Shown: positions 44,636-53,853 of the stretch, in pieces
Layout: every line of letters begins with the position of its first letter
Numbering within the stretch: the first letter of the stretch is position 1
Assembly: GCA_000721375.1 (NCBI GenBank)
Contig: JOGW01000010.1
Location: 310,001 to 374,000 of the forward strand
Reading direction: 5' to 3'
DNA from: Streptomyces sp. NRRL B-3428
GTDB lineage: Bacteria; Actinomycetota; Actinomycetes; Streptomycetales; Streptomycetaceae
Length of the DNA: 64,000 bases
Translations under genes and position numbers: made by a program
Notes under the pieces: model-generated
The model's database searches: none
What the model was told of the DNA's origin: nothing
The model's input: only the letters and a program-made list of their open reading frames with translations

Positions 44636-46254
44636 TGGCCTTTGCCCGTACGTGTGCGGTGACCCTGGTCGGCGTCGAGGGCGTGGTCGTGGAGGTGCAG
44701 GCCGATCTCGAGCCCGGGGTGGCCGCGTTCACCCTGGTGGGACTGCCCGACAAGAGCCTCACCGAGAGCAAGGACCGCGTGCGCTCGGCCGTGGTCAACT
44801 CCGGTGCCGACTGGCCGCAGAAGAAGCTCACCGTGGGGCTCAGCCCGGCCGCTGTGCCCAAATCCGGGTCCGGTTTCGATCTCGCGATCGCTTGTGCCGT
44901 GCTCGGGGCGGCCGAGCGGATCGCACCGCGTGAGCTCGCGGATGTCGTGATGATCGGGGAGCTGGGTCTGGACGGCCGGGTGCGTCCGGTGCCGGGTGTG
45001 CTGCCCTCCGTGCTCGCCGCCGCGGACGCGGGCTTCAAGAAGGTGGTGGTGCCCGAGGTCACGGCCGCGGAGGCCAGGCTCGTGCCGGGGATCTCCGTGC
45101 TCGGTGTGCGGACGCTGCGCCAGGTCGTCGCCGTGCTCAACGACGAACCGGTGCCGTACGAGGAGCCGGACGACGAGGGCCGGCCGGATGCCTCCCTCGC
45201 GGGGTTGCATGTGCCGGGCGCGGGAGTGGGCACAGGTCTGTCCGGGGTCGCCGACCACGAGCGACCGCTCGATCTGACCGATGTGGTCGGCCAGTTGTCG
45301 GCGCGGACGGCCATCGAAGTGGCGGCCGCCGGCGGGCACCATCTGTTTCTGTCCGGGCCGCCCGGCGCCGGCAAGACCATGCTCGCCGAGCGGTTGCCCG
45401 CGATCATGCCGCCGCTGACCCGGGCGGACGCCCTGGAGGTCACGGCCGTCCACTCGGTGGCCGGGATGCTGCCGCCGGGGCGGCCGCTGGTGGACATGCC
45501 GCCGTACTGCGCCCCGCACCACTCGGCCACCATGCAGTCCCTCATCGGAGGCGGGAACGGGCTGCCGAGACCAGGGGCCGTCTCCCTTGCCCATAGAGGG
45601 GTGCTCTTCATGGACGAGGCCCCCGAGTTCAGCCCCAAGGCGCTTGATTCGCTGCGGCAGCCGCTGGAGTCGGGGCATGTGATCGTGGCCAGGGCCGCGG
45701 GAGTGGTGCGGCTGCCGGCGCGATTCCAGATGGTGCTCGCCGCGAATCCTTGTCCCTGCGGGCAGTTCACGCTCATGGGGGATGTGTGCGAGTGCCTGCC
45801 CGCGATGGTGCGGCGCTATCAGGCGCGCCTTTCGGGGCCGTTGCTCGACCGGGTGGACATCAAGGTCGAGGTGGACCGGGTCACGCGCAACGAGCTGGCG
45901 GGGCAGATCGGCGGCGGGGAGCCGACCTCGGCCGTCGCCGACCGTGTGCGGGCCGCCCGCGAGCGCACGCTGGCGCGGCTCGACGGGACGCCCTGGCGGA
46001 CCAACGCGGAAGTGCCCGGGCATGAGTTGCGTACGCGGTGGCGGGCTGTGCCGGGGGCGATGGAAGGCGCCGAGCGGGACCTGGAGCACGGGCTGCTCAC
46101 TGCCCGTGGTCTCGACCGGGTGCTGCGGGTGGCATGGACGATCGCGGATCTGACAGGGCATGCACGGCCCGATGCCACGGATGTCGATCTCGCACTGCAG
46201 CTGCGCACCGGGATCTCGCGCGGGGTGCCGATGGTGATCGGAGCGGGCGTATGA
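44635..46254 (+). CDS. comM: Mg-chelatase-like AAA+ ATPase, ComM/YifB family
   Basis: A 539-residue protein: an N-terminal Lon-protease-like (ChlI) domain with VPKSGSGFDLAIA, a central AAA+ core with Walker A GPPGAGKTM near 242 and Walker B GVLFMDEAPEF near 322, then a C-terminal Mg-chelatase domain with the cysteine-containing NPCPCG motif. In Vibrio, ComM is a helicase that speeds branch migration during natural transformation; in Streptomyces its role is unknown. It overlaps yraN by 1 nt and dprA by 4 nt, so all three are translationally coupled. Confidence 0.93.
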   Translation: MAFARTCAVTLVGVEGVVVEVQADLEPGVAAFTLVGLPDKSLTESKDRVRSAVVNSGADWPQKKLTVGLSPAAVPKSGSGFDLAIACAVLGAAERIAPRELADVVMIGELGLDGRVRPVPGVLPSVLAAADAGFKKVVVPEVTAAEARLVPGISVLGVRTLRQVVAVLNDEPVPYEEPDDEGRPDASLAGLHVPGAGVGTGLSGVADHERPLDLTDVVGQLSARTAIEVAAAGGHHLFLSGPPGAGKTMLAERLPAIMPPLTRADALEVTAVHSVAGMLPPGRPLVDMPPYCAPHHSATMQSLIGGGNGLPRPGAVSLAHRGVLFMDEAPEFSPKALDSLRQPLESGHVIVARAAGVVRLPARFQMVLAANPCPCGQFTLMGDVCECLPAMVRRYQARLSGPLLDRVDIKVEVDRVTRNELAGQIGGGEPTSAVADRVRAARERTLARLDGTPWRTNAEVPGHELRTRWRAVPGAMEGAERDLEHGLLTARGLDRVLRVAWTIADLTGHARPDATDVDLALQLRTGISRGVPMVIGAGV

Positions 46255-47468
46255 CGGACGGGGAGAGGGCGGTCGCGGGGGAAGTGGGCAGTGGGCGGGA
46301 GGTGTCCGGCGCCCGGGGAGCGGGTGGTGAGCGTGAGCGGATCGCCAGGGTGGCGCTGGCCCGCGCGTTCGAGCCGGGGGACGAGAAGGCGGGGCGGTGG
46401 CTGCGGACCTATGGCGCCACCGAGCTCGTCGAGCGGATCGTTTCCGAGGACGGGACGTTGGCAGGGGTGAAACCGGAGCGGCTTGCCGGGCTGCGGGAGC
46501 GGGTGGTGGCGGCGCGGCCCGAGCGGGATCTTGAGGCGGCTGCCGGGTTCGGGGCGCGATTCGTGGTGCCCGGCGATGCCGAATGGCCCGCGCAGCTGGA
46601 CGACTTGGGGGATGCGCGGCCCACCGGCCTGTGGATCAAGGGGCCGCCGTCCCTGCGGATGTGGGCGCTGCGGTCCGTGGCCATTGTGGGGTCGCGGGCC
46701 TGTACGGCCTACGGTGCGCACATGGCCCAGACCCTGGGTGCGGGGCTTGCGGAGCGCGGCTGGGTCGTGGTGTCGGGCGGCGCGTACGGGATCGACGGGG
46801 CCGCTCACCGTGGTGCGCTGTGCGAGCGCGGAGCCACGGTCGCGGTGCTCGCGTGCGGGGTGGACCATGTGTATCCGTCGGGCCACAAGCGGCTGTTCGC
46901 GCGGATCTCCGAACAAGGGCTGCTGCTCAGCGAGTTGTCGCCGGGGTCGCATCCCACGCGGTACCGGTTCATCCAGCGCAACCGCGTCATCGCCGCGCTG
47001 ACCAGAGGGACAGTGGTCGTCGAGGCCGCCGTGCGCAGTGGGGCGCTGGTGACCGTGCGGCGGGCCCAGCGGCTCGGGCGGCACGTCATGGGCGTACCGG
47101 GTCCGGCGACCAGTGGGCTCTCCGCCGGGGTGCATCAACTGCTGCGCGGCGAGGGCGTCCTGGTGTCGGACGCCGCCGATGTTGTCGAACTGGTCGGTGA
47201 GATGGGCGAGCTGGCCCCGGAGCGGCGCGGTCCCGTCGTCCCCAGGGATCTGCTCACCCCGCACGCCGCCCGGGTGCTTGAGGCGCTGCCGGCGCGGGGA
47301 GCCGCCACGGCACAGGATGTTGCGCAGGGTGCGCGCACGGGGGCGGACGAGGCGGTCGGCAGGCTGTACGAACTGCAGTCGCTGGGGTTCGTCGAACGAC
47401 ACGGGGATGGCTGGCAGTTGACACGCCAGGCGGTCAAGCCGGTCTGCACGGATCGCAAGGAGGTCTGA
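46251..47468 (+). CDS. dprA: DNA-processing protein DprA (Smf)
   Basis: A 405-residue protein that loads RecA onto incoming single-stranded DNA in transformable bacteria. An N-terminal variable region (1-130) precedes the Rossmann-like DprA core, with VAIVGSRACTAYG near 147, VVSGGAYGIDGAAH near 180, and a C-terminal winged-helix domain (about 340-395). ATG 46251 overlaps the comM stop. Last gene of the yraN-comM-dprA unit. Confidence 0.94.
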   Translation: MTDGERAVAGEVGSGREVSGARGAGGERERIARVALARAFEPGDEKAGRWLRTYGATELVERIVSEDGTLAGVKPERLAGLRERVVAARPERDLEAAAGFGARFVVPGDAEWPAQLDDLGDARPTGLWIKGPPSLRMWALRSVAIVGSRACTAYGAHMAQTLGAGLAERGWVVVSGGAYGIDGAAHRGALCERGATVAVLACGVDHVYPSGHKRLFARISEQGLLLSELSPGSHPTRYRFIQRNRVIAALTRGTVVVEAAVRSGALVTVRRAQRLGRHVMGVPGPATSGLSAGVHQLLRGEGVLVSDAADVVELVGEMGELAPERRGPVVPRDLLTPHAARVLEALPARGAATAQDVAQGARTGADEAVGRLYELQSLGFVERHGDGWQLTRQAVKPVCTDRKEV

Positions 47469-47720
47469 GGCGAGACGTTGAGCCGTCCGGTGGATCGGCC
47501 GTTACCTGCGCGGTTTCGGGGTTTCGAGGGTTCGGGGTGCTTGTGCGCGATGGTTCGGGCGTCAGCGGGCGACGCGTATTCGAGCCCATACGAGCAAGGG
47601 TGATCCCCTAGCCTTCGCACACTGCGACACTCCAGTCACGCTACGCTCACAAGGCTTCCGGCTCCGACAAGGCCAACTCGGCTTCACTTCACGGTTCCAC
47701 AGAACGGCACAAGGCGACGC

Positions 47721-48593
47721 ATGCCCCAGCACACCTCCGGGTCTGACCGCGCGGCAGTTCCCCCAGCCGCCCGCGGCAGCGTGCGGCCTGCCGCACCCTC
47801 GTCGCTCGACGAGGGCAAGGTGCGGCCCCCCGCACCCGCGTCGCTCGACGAGCTGTGGCGGTCGTACAAGACAACGGGCGACGGAAGGCTGCGCGAGCAG
47901 CTGATCCTGCACTACTCCCCGTTGGTCAAGTACGTGGCGGGCCGGGTGAGCGTGGGGCTGCCGCCCAATGTGGAGCAGGCGGACTTCGTGTCCTCCGGGG
48001 TGTTCGGTCTGATCGACGCGATCGAGAAGTTCGACATCGAGCGGGAGATCAAGTTCGAGACGTATGCGATCACGCGTATCCGGGGCGCGATGATCGACGA
48101 ACTGCGGGCCCTGGACTGGATTCCGCGCTCGGTGCGGCAGAAGGCGCGCAACGTGGAGCGCGCGTACGCCACGCTGGAGGCGCAGCTGCGGCGTACGCCC
48201 TCGGAGACCGAGGTGGCGGCCGAGATGGGGATCGCCGTCGAGGAACTGCACGCGGTCTTCAGCCAGTTGTCGCTGGCGAACGTGGTGGCACTCGAGGAAC
48301 TGCTGCATGTCGGCGGTGAGGGCGACCGGCTGAGTCTGATGGACACCCTCGAGGACACCGGCGCGGACAATCCGGTGGAGGTCGCCGAGGACCGGGAGCT
48401 TCGGCAGCTGCTCGCGCGGGCGATCAACACGCTGCCCGAGCGGGAGAAGACCGTGGTCACGCTCTACTACTACGAGGGTCTGACGCTGGCCGAGATCGGG
48501 AATGTACTCGGCGTCACCGAGAGCCGGGTCAGTCAGATCCACACGAAGTCGGTGCTGCAGTTGCGGGCGAAGCTGGCGAGTTTCGGTCGCTGA
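47721..48593 (+). CDS. whiG: RNA polymerase sigma factor WhiG
   Basis: A 290-residue FliA-family sigma factor that commits aerial hyphae to sporulation. Region 2 holds the [13 protein letters not shown] and [19 protein letters not shown] segments (about 64-105), with [18 protein letters not shown] in region 3 and a region 4 helix-turn-helix [25 protein letters not shown] at the C-terminus. Near the N-terminus an 11-residue unit is duplicated ([11 protein letters not shown] at 21-31, [11 protein letters not shown] at 34-44), and the protein is about ten residues longer than I remember for S. coelicolor WhiG. The 252-bp gap after dprA holds no gene. Confidence 0.97.
   Translation: MPQHTSGSDRAAVPPAARGSVRPAAPSSLDEGKVRPPAPASLDELWRSYKTTGDGRLREQLILHYSPLVKYVAGRVSVGLPPNVEQADFVSSGVFGLIDAIEKFDIEREIKFETYAITRIRGAMIDELRALDWIPRSVRQKARNVERAYATLEAQLRRTPSETEVAAEMGIAVEELHAVFSQLSLANVVALEELLHVGGEGDRLSLMDTLEDTGADNPVEVAEDRELRQLLARAINTLPEREKTVVTLYYYEGLTLAEIGNVLGVTESRVSQIHTKSVLQLRAKLASFGR
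47781..47852 (+). repeat. In-frame duplication inside whiG codons 21-44
   Basis: Two similar blocks 39 nt apart encode [11 protein letters not shown] and [11 protein letters not shown]. At the DNA level TCGCTCGACGAG is shared exactly. Confidence 0.85.
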
Positions 48594-48721
48594 ATCGGTA
48601 CTGCCGGGGTGTGTGGCGGCGCCGGGGCCGGGTGGTGTGGCGGCGCGCGGGGATGCGCTGGGAGCGTGCTGGGCAGGTGTGCGCTCCCCAGGGAGTGCCG
48701 TGGCTCCGTAGAGTGGAAACC

Positions 48722-49303
48722 GTGCCAAGGATTCGAGCGGCCTCCGTGGCCGAGCACCGGTCGATGCAGCGTGGCGCTCTCCTCGACGCCGCGCGCTCAT
48801 TGCTGTCCGAGGGCGGGACGGAGGCGCTGACCTTCCCCGCACTCGCGGAGCGCACTGGCCTGGCCAGGTCGTCGGTCTACGAGTACTTCCGGTCGCGTGC
48901 GGCGGTCGTCGAGGAGCTGTGCGAGGTCGACTTCCCCGTCTGGGCCGCCGAGGTCGAGTCGGCGATGGAGTCGGCGTCCTCTCCCGAGGGCAAGGTCGAG
49001 GCGTATGTGCGCTCACAGCTCGCACTCGTGGGGGACCAGCGGCACCGGGCCGTGGTGGCGATCTCGAACAGCGAGCTGGACGCGGGCGCCCGGGAGAAGA
49101 TCCGCGCCGCGCACGGTGGGCTGGTCGCGATGATCGTCGAGGCGCTTTCCGCGTTGGGGCATGAGCAGCCTCGGATGGCGGCGATGCTGTTGCAGGGTGT
49201 GGTGGACGCGGCGGTCCGGCGCATCGAGCTGGGTGCTGCCGAGGACCCGTCCGTAGTGACGGAGGCTGCGGTGGGGATGGCTTTGCGAGGGGTTTGCGGC
49301 TGA
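48722..49303 (+). CDS. TetR family transcriptional regulator
   Basis: A 193-residue regulator. The helix-turn-helix FPALAERTGLARSSVYEYF lies at about 36-56, after RGALLDAARSLLSEGG, and the rest is a helical ligand-binding domain without a recognisable specificity. It lies 128 bp after whiG on the same strand. GTG 48722 is the likely start (MPRIRAASVAEHRSMQ). Its 3' end meets the convergent M23 gene, whose open frame runs through it antisense. The locus is the same in other Streptomyces, from memory. Confidence 0.88.
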   Translation: MPRIRAASVAEHRSMQRGALLDAARSLLSEGGTEALTFPALAERTGLARSSVYEYFRSRAAVVEELCEVDFPVWAAEVESAMESASSPEGKVEAYVRSQLALVGDQRHRAVVAISNSELDAGAREKIRAAHGGLVAMIVEALSALGHEQPRMAAMLLQGVVDAAVRRIELGAAEDPSVVTEAAVGMALRGVCG

Positions 49304-50054
49304 GGTCGGGGCGCCTGTGGGCGGGGTGCGAGGTGAGCCGCCTGCGCGCGGAGCGCGGGGTGAGCCGCCGGCGCGCAAGCCCCGCAGCCGCCGCGAGAGC
49401 CGCGGCCTGTACGGCGTCCACCGCGCCCGCGGCCGTAGCCGTCCCGAGTGGTGCCGGAGCGGGGGTGGCCCGGAGTTCCGGTACGCCGACGACCGGTAGC
49501 AGGCGGGAGGGGCCCCGTTTCAGCATCCATGCGGGCAGCAGGTCGAGCGGGTCGAGGTAGGTCTCCCCGCGCAGCAGGCCCCAGTGGAGGCACGTGGTGG
49601 CCGGGCAGTGGAAACGGCCGGGTTGCAAGGTGGCGACCACCTGGCCCGCCGTCACCTCGTCGCCCTCCTCCACCACCGCTCGTACCGGCTCATAGGTCGT
49701 ACGCAGCGGAGGGTCCCCGGTGCCTGCCAATTCGATGGAGAGCACTCCACGGCCCGCGACCTGGCCCGAGAAGGAGACCGTGCCCGCCGCGGCAGCTCGC
49801 ACCGGAGAGCCCGATACGGCGGCCAGATCCACGCCCCTGTGGCCCGCTCCGTAAGCGGAGGCAGGCGGATCCCAGCCACGTTCGACCCGGGGCCGGTCAC
49901 CGACGGGCCAGGCGCGGTCGCCGTCGGGCTCCGCCCGAGCCGGCGCCACAGGCGCGAGCAGGAGCAGCGCCACCGCCGCGAGCAGCACGCTCCAGCCGCC
50001 CCACCAACGACCTCGCGACCCCCTGGCCGCCCTCCGGATCAAGTTCTCGCACAT
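49304..50054 (-). CDS. Secreted M23 family peptidase (3' end not definable)
   Basis: The first 140 residues are clear: a signal peptide (RRAARGSRGRWWGGW then a hydrophobic run ending APARA, residues 1-41), then a LytM/M23 peptidoglycan-peptidase domain with GAGHRGVDLAAVSGSPVRAAAAGTVSFSG and the closing LHWGLLRG. The metal ligand H of GHRGVDL and the H of LHWG are present. After about residue 190 the sequence becomes Ala/Arg/Pro-rich, and no stop occurs in this frame until 47562, antisense through the TetR gene and whiG. I give only the part outside the TetR gene. The start ATG 50054 gives a proper signal peptide. Confidence 0.65.
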
Positions 50055-50256
50055 GCACGGGACAGTCCCAGAAGCCCCGAATTCCCGCGGATCTTGGCCC
50101 TGAACTGTGGATAACCAGCCGGTTGTGGACAGCGGCGTCACCCGGTGCCTTCCGGGTCCCGTACACTTCTTGTGGCGATCCGGGTCACCGGGTCGACTTC
50201 GCACGCCCCGACACCGTGCTCTAGCGAGCGGTCGGAGTCAGCGCCCTTTCGGTCCC

Positions 50257-50273
50257 GTACCTGAAAAAGGTAC
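50257..50273 (+). promoter_or_regulatory. Small hairpin in the rpsB leader
   Basis: GTACCT-GAAAA-AGGTAC, 60 nt before the rpsB start. Ribosomal protein leaders often carry autoregulatory structures; there is no direct evidence here. Confidence 0.3.
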
Positions 50274-50332
50274 GTGGCATGGGTGCGCGTGGGCGTCAGG
50301 CACATAACCGAGAAAACACAAGGAGTACGGCC

Positions 50333-51232
50333 ATGGCCGTCGTCACGATGCGGGAGCTGCTGGAAAGCGGCGTCCACTTCGGTCACCAGACCCGTCGTTG
50401 GAACCCGAAGATGAAGCGCTTCATCTTCACGGAGCGCAACGGCATCTACATCATCGACCTTCTCCAGTCGCTGTCGTACATCGACCGCGCCTACGAGTTC
50501 GTCAAGGAGACCGTCGCCCACGGCGGCACGGTCATGTTCGTCGGCACGAAGAAGCAGGCGCAGGAAGCGATCGCCGAGCAGGCGACCCGCGTCGGCATGC
50601 CCTACGTGAACCAGCGCTGGCTGGGCGGCATGCTCACCAACTTCTCGACCGTCTACAAGCGTCTGCAGCGCCTCAAGGAGCTCGAGCAGATCGACTTCGA
50701 GGACGTCGCCGCTTCGGGTCTCACCAAGAAGGAGCTTCTCGTGCTCTCGCGCGAGAAGGCCAAGCTGGAGAAGACCCTCGGTGGTATCCGCGAGATGCAG
50801 AAGGTGCCCAGCGCCGTCTGGATCGTGGACACCAAGAAGGAGCACATCGCCGTCGGTGAGGCTCGCAAGCTGAACATCCCGGTCGTCGCGATCCTCGACA
50901 CCAACTGCGACCCCGACGAGGTCGACTACAAGATCCCCGGCAACGACGACGCGATCCGCTCCGTCACGCTGCTGACCCGCGTCATCGCCGACGCCGTCGC
51001 CGAGGGCCTCATCGCCCGCTCCGGCGCTGCCGGCAAGGGTGACAAGGCCGAGGGTGAGCCGCTCGCCGCCTGGGAGCGCGACCTCCTCGAGGGCGAGAAG
51101 AAGGCCGACGAGGCTGCCCCGGCCGCCGCCGAGGCTCCCGCCGCTGAGGCCGAGGCCCCCGCCGCCGAGGCGCCCGCCGCTGCCGAGGCCCCCGTGGCCG
51201 AGGCTCCGGCCGCCGAGGCCGAGCAGGCCTGA
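50333..51232 (+). CDS. rpsB: 30S ribosomal protein S2
   Basis: A 299-residue S2, longer than the usual 240-250 because of an Ala/Glu/Pro-rich tail from about residue 248. Signature segments: [37 protein letters not shown] and [17 protein letters not shown] 50333 follows AAGGAG. Cotranscribed with tsf, with an attenuator-like hairpin between them. Confidence 0.97.
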   Translation: MAVVTMRELLESGVHFGHQTRRWNPKMKRFIFTERNGIYIIDLLQSLSYIDRAYEFVKETVAHGGTVMFVGTKKQAQEAIAEQATRVGMPYVNQRWLGGMLTNFSTVYKRLQRLKELEQIDFEDVAASGLTKKELLVLSREKAKLEKTLGGIREMQKVPSAVWIVDTKKEHIAVGEARKLNIPVVAILDTNCDPDEVDYKIPGNDDAIRSVTLLTRVIADAVAEGLIARSGAAGKGDKAEGEPLAAWERDLLEGEKKADEAAPAAAEAPAAEAEAPAAEAPAAAEAPVAEAPAAEAEQA

Positions 51233-51261
51233 CCCTTCCCGGGTCCCAGGTTCGGTAAGTG

Positions 51262-51289
51262 ACGGCGGGGGCTGCGAAGCCCCCGCCGT
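51262..51289 (+). terminator. Attenuator-like hairpin between rpsB and tsf
   Basis: A perfect 12-bp stem (51262-51273 with 51278-51289) closed by GCGA, 29 nt after the rpsB stop. Such a hairpin can set the lower level of EF-Ts relative to S2. Confidence 0.8.
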
Positions 51290-51374
51290 TCACCCGTAGC
51301 CCTTCGGGGATTCGCCCGCGGCGCGCACGCTGCGCGGACCCCGTCCAAAGACTTCGAGAAAGATTCACTGAATC

Positions 51375-52211
51375 ATGGCGAACTACACCGCCGCCGACGT
51401 CAAGAAGCTCCGCGAGCTCACCGGCGTCGGCATGATGGACTGCAAGAAGGCGCTCGAAGAGGCCGACGGCGACGTCGACAAGGCCGTCGAGGCGCTCCGT
51501 ATCAAGGGTCAGAAGGGCGTCGCCAAGCGCGAGGGCCGTTCTGCCGAGAACGGTGCCGTCGTCTCCCTCATCGCCGACGACAACACCTCCGGTGTCATCG
51601 TCGAGCTGAAGTGCGAGACGGACTTCGTCGCCAAGGGCGAGAAGTTCCAGGCCGTCGCCAACCAGATCGCCGAGCACGTCGCCAAGACGTCCCCCGCCGA
51701 CATCGAGGCGCTGCTCGCGTCCGAGATCGAGGCCGGCAAGACCGTCCAGGCGTTCGTCGACGAGGCCAACGCCCAGCTCGGCGAGAAGATCGTCCTGGAC
51801 CGCTTCGCGCAGTACAACGACGGCTTCGTGTACGCCTACATGCACCGCACGATGCCCGACCTGCCGCCGCAGATCGGTGTCCTCGTCGAGTTCGACAAGG
51901 CCGACGCCGCGACCGCCAAGGGCATCGCGCAGCACATCGCCGCCTTCGCGCCGAAGTACCTCACCCGTGAGGACGTCCCGGCCGAGGTCGTCGAGTCCGA
52001 GCGCCGCGTCGCCGAGGAGACCACGCGCGCCGAGGGCAAGCCGGAGGCCGCGCTCCCGAAGATCGTCGAGGGTCGCGTCAACGGCTTCTTCAAGGACGCC
52101 ACGCTTCTTGGTCAGCCCTACGCGCTCGACAACAAGAAGTCGGTCGAGAAGGTCCTGGCCGAGGCCGGTGTCACCCTGAAGCGCTTCTCGCGCATCAAGG
52201 TCGGCATCTGA
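51375..52211 (+). CDS. tsf: Translation elongation factor Ts
   Basis: A 278-residue nucleotide-exchange factor for EF-Tu. The UBA-like N-terminus contains [29 protein letters not shown], and the core carries [10 protein letters not shown], the TDFV motif that contacts EF-Tu. Length is normal for actinobacteria. ATG 51375 stands 143 bp after the rpsB stop. Confidence 0.97.
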   Translation: MANYTAADVKKLRELTGVGMMDCKKALEEADGDVDKAVEALRIKGQKGVAKREGRSAENGAVVSLIADDNTSGVIVELKCETDFVAKGEKFQAVANQIAEHVAKTSPADIEALLASEIEAGKTVQAFVDEANAQLGEKIVLDRFAQYNDGFVYAYMHRTMPDLPPQIGVLVEFDKADAATAKGIAQHIAAFAPKYLTREDVPAEVVESERRVAEETTRAEGKPEAALPKIVEGRVNGFFKDATLLGQPYALDNKKSVEKVLAEAGVTLKRFSRIKVGI

Positions 52212-52262
52212 GTCCGCACCGCGACCGACGGTAGACCCCGATAGGGTCGACGCCAGTCGCCT

Positions 52263-52281
52263 GCCCGCACCTGGTGCGGGC
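52263..52281 (+). terminator. First hairpin after tsf
   Basis: A perfect 8-bp stem (52263-52270 with 52274-52281) with a CTG loop, 51 nt after the tsf stop. Confidence 0.5.
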
Positions 52282-52307
52282 GTGCGGACGACTGTAGATC
52301 TGACGAG

Positions 52308-52358
52308 GAGGCCATTGCCGCGCAGGGAGTCAACACCCCCCGGCAATGGCCTTCTTGT
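52308..52358 (+). terminator. Terminator between tsf and pyrH
   Basis: A 13-bp stem with one G-U pair (52308-52320 with 52341-52353), 20-nt loop, followed by CTTGT. It separates rpsB-tsf from pyrH-frr-cdsA. Confidence 0.7.
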
Positions 52359-52418
52359 ATGTGCACCACCGTGCACCACGTTTGTATGCGCAGTACGGCA
52401 CCACTAGGGAGAAATTCC

Positions 52419-53165
52419 ATGCCCCATGCCGATGACGGCAAGAAGTCCGGCCGCTTTCTGCTGAAGCTCTCCGGTGAGGCCTTCGCCGGCGGCGGCGGCC
52501 TCGGCGTCGACCCCGATGTGGTGCACGCCATCGCCCGCGAGATCGCCGCGGTCGTCCGCGACGGTTTCGAGATCGCCGTCGTCATCGGCGGCGGCAACTT
52601 CTTCCGCGGCGCCGAACTGCAGCAGCGCGGCATGGACCGGGCCCGCTCCGACTACATGGGCATGCTCGGCACGGTCATGAACTGCCTTGCCCTGCAGGAC
52701 TTCCTGGAGAAGGAAGGCATCGACTCCCGCGTCCAGACCGCCATCACGATGGGCCAGGTCGCGGAGCCGTACATCCCGCTGCGCGCCGTGCGCCACCTGG
52801 AGAAGGGCCGTGTGGTCATCTTCGGTGCCGGTATGGGCATGCCGTACTTCTCCACCGACACCACCGCAGCTCAGCGCGCCCTCGAGATCGACGCCGAGGC
52901 CATGCTGATGGGCAAGAACGGTGTCGACGGGGTCTACGACTCCGACCCCAACAAGAACCCCGACGCGGTCAAGTTCGACGCTCTCGAGTACGGCGAGGTC
53001 ATCACGCGTGACCTCAAGGTCGCGGACATGACCGCGATCACGCTGTGCCGGGACAACAAGCTGCCGATTCTGGTCTTCGAGCTTCTTACGGCGGGCAATA
53101 TCGCTCGCGCGGTCAAGGGTGAGAAGATCGGCACGCTCGTGAGCGACCAGGGCACTCGCAGCTGA
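52419..53165 (+). CDS. pyrH: UMP kinase
   Basis: A 248-residue amino-acid-kinase-family enzyme phosphorylating UMP to UDP. Motifs: LLKLSGEAF near 14-22, [10 protein letters not shown] near 55-64, [11 protein letters not shown] and the [11 protein letters not shown] segment. ATG 52419 follows AGGGAG. The frame continues 20 codons upstream into the terminator region and is not used. Confidence 0.97.
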   Translation: MPHADDGKKSGRFLLKLSGEAFAGGGGLGVDPDVVHAIAREIAAVVRDGFEIAVVIGGGNFFRGAELQQRGMDRARSDYMGMLGTVMNCLALQDFLEKEGIDSRVQTAITMGQVAEPYIPLRAVRHLEKGRVVIFGAGMGMPYFSTDTTAAQRALEIDAEAMLMGKNGVDGVYDSDPNKNPDAVKFDALEYGEVITRDLKVADMTAITLCRDNKLPILVFELLTAGNIARAVKGEKIGTLVSDQGTRS

Positions 53166-53295
53166 TCGAGGTGCGCCCCCGCGCCGTACGCGGGGATGGA
53201 CAAAGCCCTGCCGGTCGGACACCGTGCAGGAAAGAGACGGACCTAGCCGGCCGCCCCGTGCATGCCGGGCCACTCAAGACACGCAGGAGCAAGTG

Positions 53296-53853
53296 GTGAT
53301 CGAAGAGACCCTCCTCGAGGCCGAGGAGAAGATGGAGAAGGCCGTCCTGGTCGCCAAAGAGGACTTCGCCGCGATCCGCACCGGGCGTGCGCACCCGGCG
53401 ATGTTCAACAAGATCGTGGCCGACTACTACGGCGCCCTGACGCCCATCAACCAGCTGGCGTCGTTCTCGGTGCCGGAGCCGCGGATGGCCGTGGTGACCC
53501 CGTTCGACAAGAGCGCGCTGCGCAACATCGAGCAGGCGATCCGCGACTCGGACCTGGGCGTCAACCCCAGCAACGACGGCAATATCATCCGGGTGACCTT
53601 CCCGGAGCTGACCGAAGAGCGCCGCCGCGAGTACATCAAGGTCGCGAAGGCCAAGGCCGAGGACTCGAAGGTCTCGATCCGCGCGGTGCGCCGCAAGGCC
53701 AACGACGCCATCCACAAGGCCGTCAAGGACGGCGAGGTCGGCGAGGACGAGGGCCGTCGCGCCGAGAAGGAGCTCGACGACACCACCTCGAAGTACGCGG
53801 CACAGGTGGACGAGCTGCTCAAGCACAAGGAAGCCGAGCTGCTCGAGGTCTGA
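53296..53853 (+). CDS. frr: Ribosome recycling factor
   Basis: A 185-residue two-domain tRNA mimic that splits post-termination ribosomes with EF-G. Signature [20 protein letters not shown] and the [20 protein letters not shown] segment are intact. The length is exactly that of the family, which together with AGGAG 6 nt upstream selects GTG 53296 over the adjacent GTG 53293. The stop overlaps the cdsA start (TGATG). Confidence 0.97.
   Translation: MIEETLLEAEEKMEKAVLVAKEDFAAIRTGRAHPAMFNKIVADYYGALTPINQLASFSVPEPRMAVVTPFDKSALRNIEQAIRDSDLGVNPSNDGNIIRVTFPELTEERRREYIKVAKAKAEDSKVSIRAVRRKANDAIHKAVKDGEVGEDEGRRAEKELDDTTSKYAAQVDELLKHKEAELLEV

Noticed and set aside
51118..51228. Repeated GCC/GAG codons in the rpsB 3' end as a possible tandem repeat
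   Set aside because: An ordinary Ala/Glu tail common in actinobacterial S2; no exact repeat unit.
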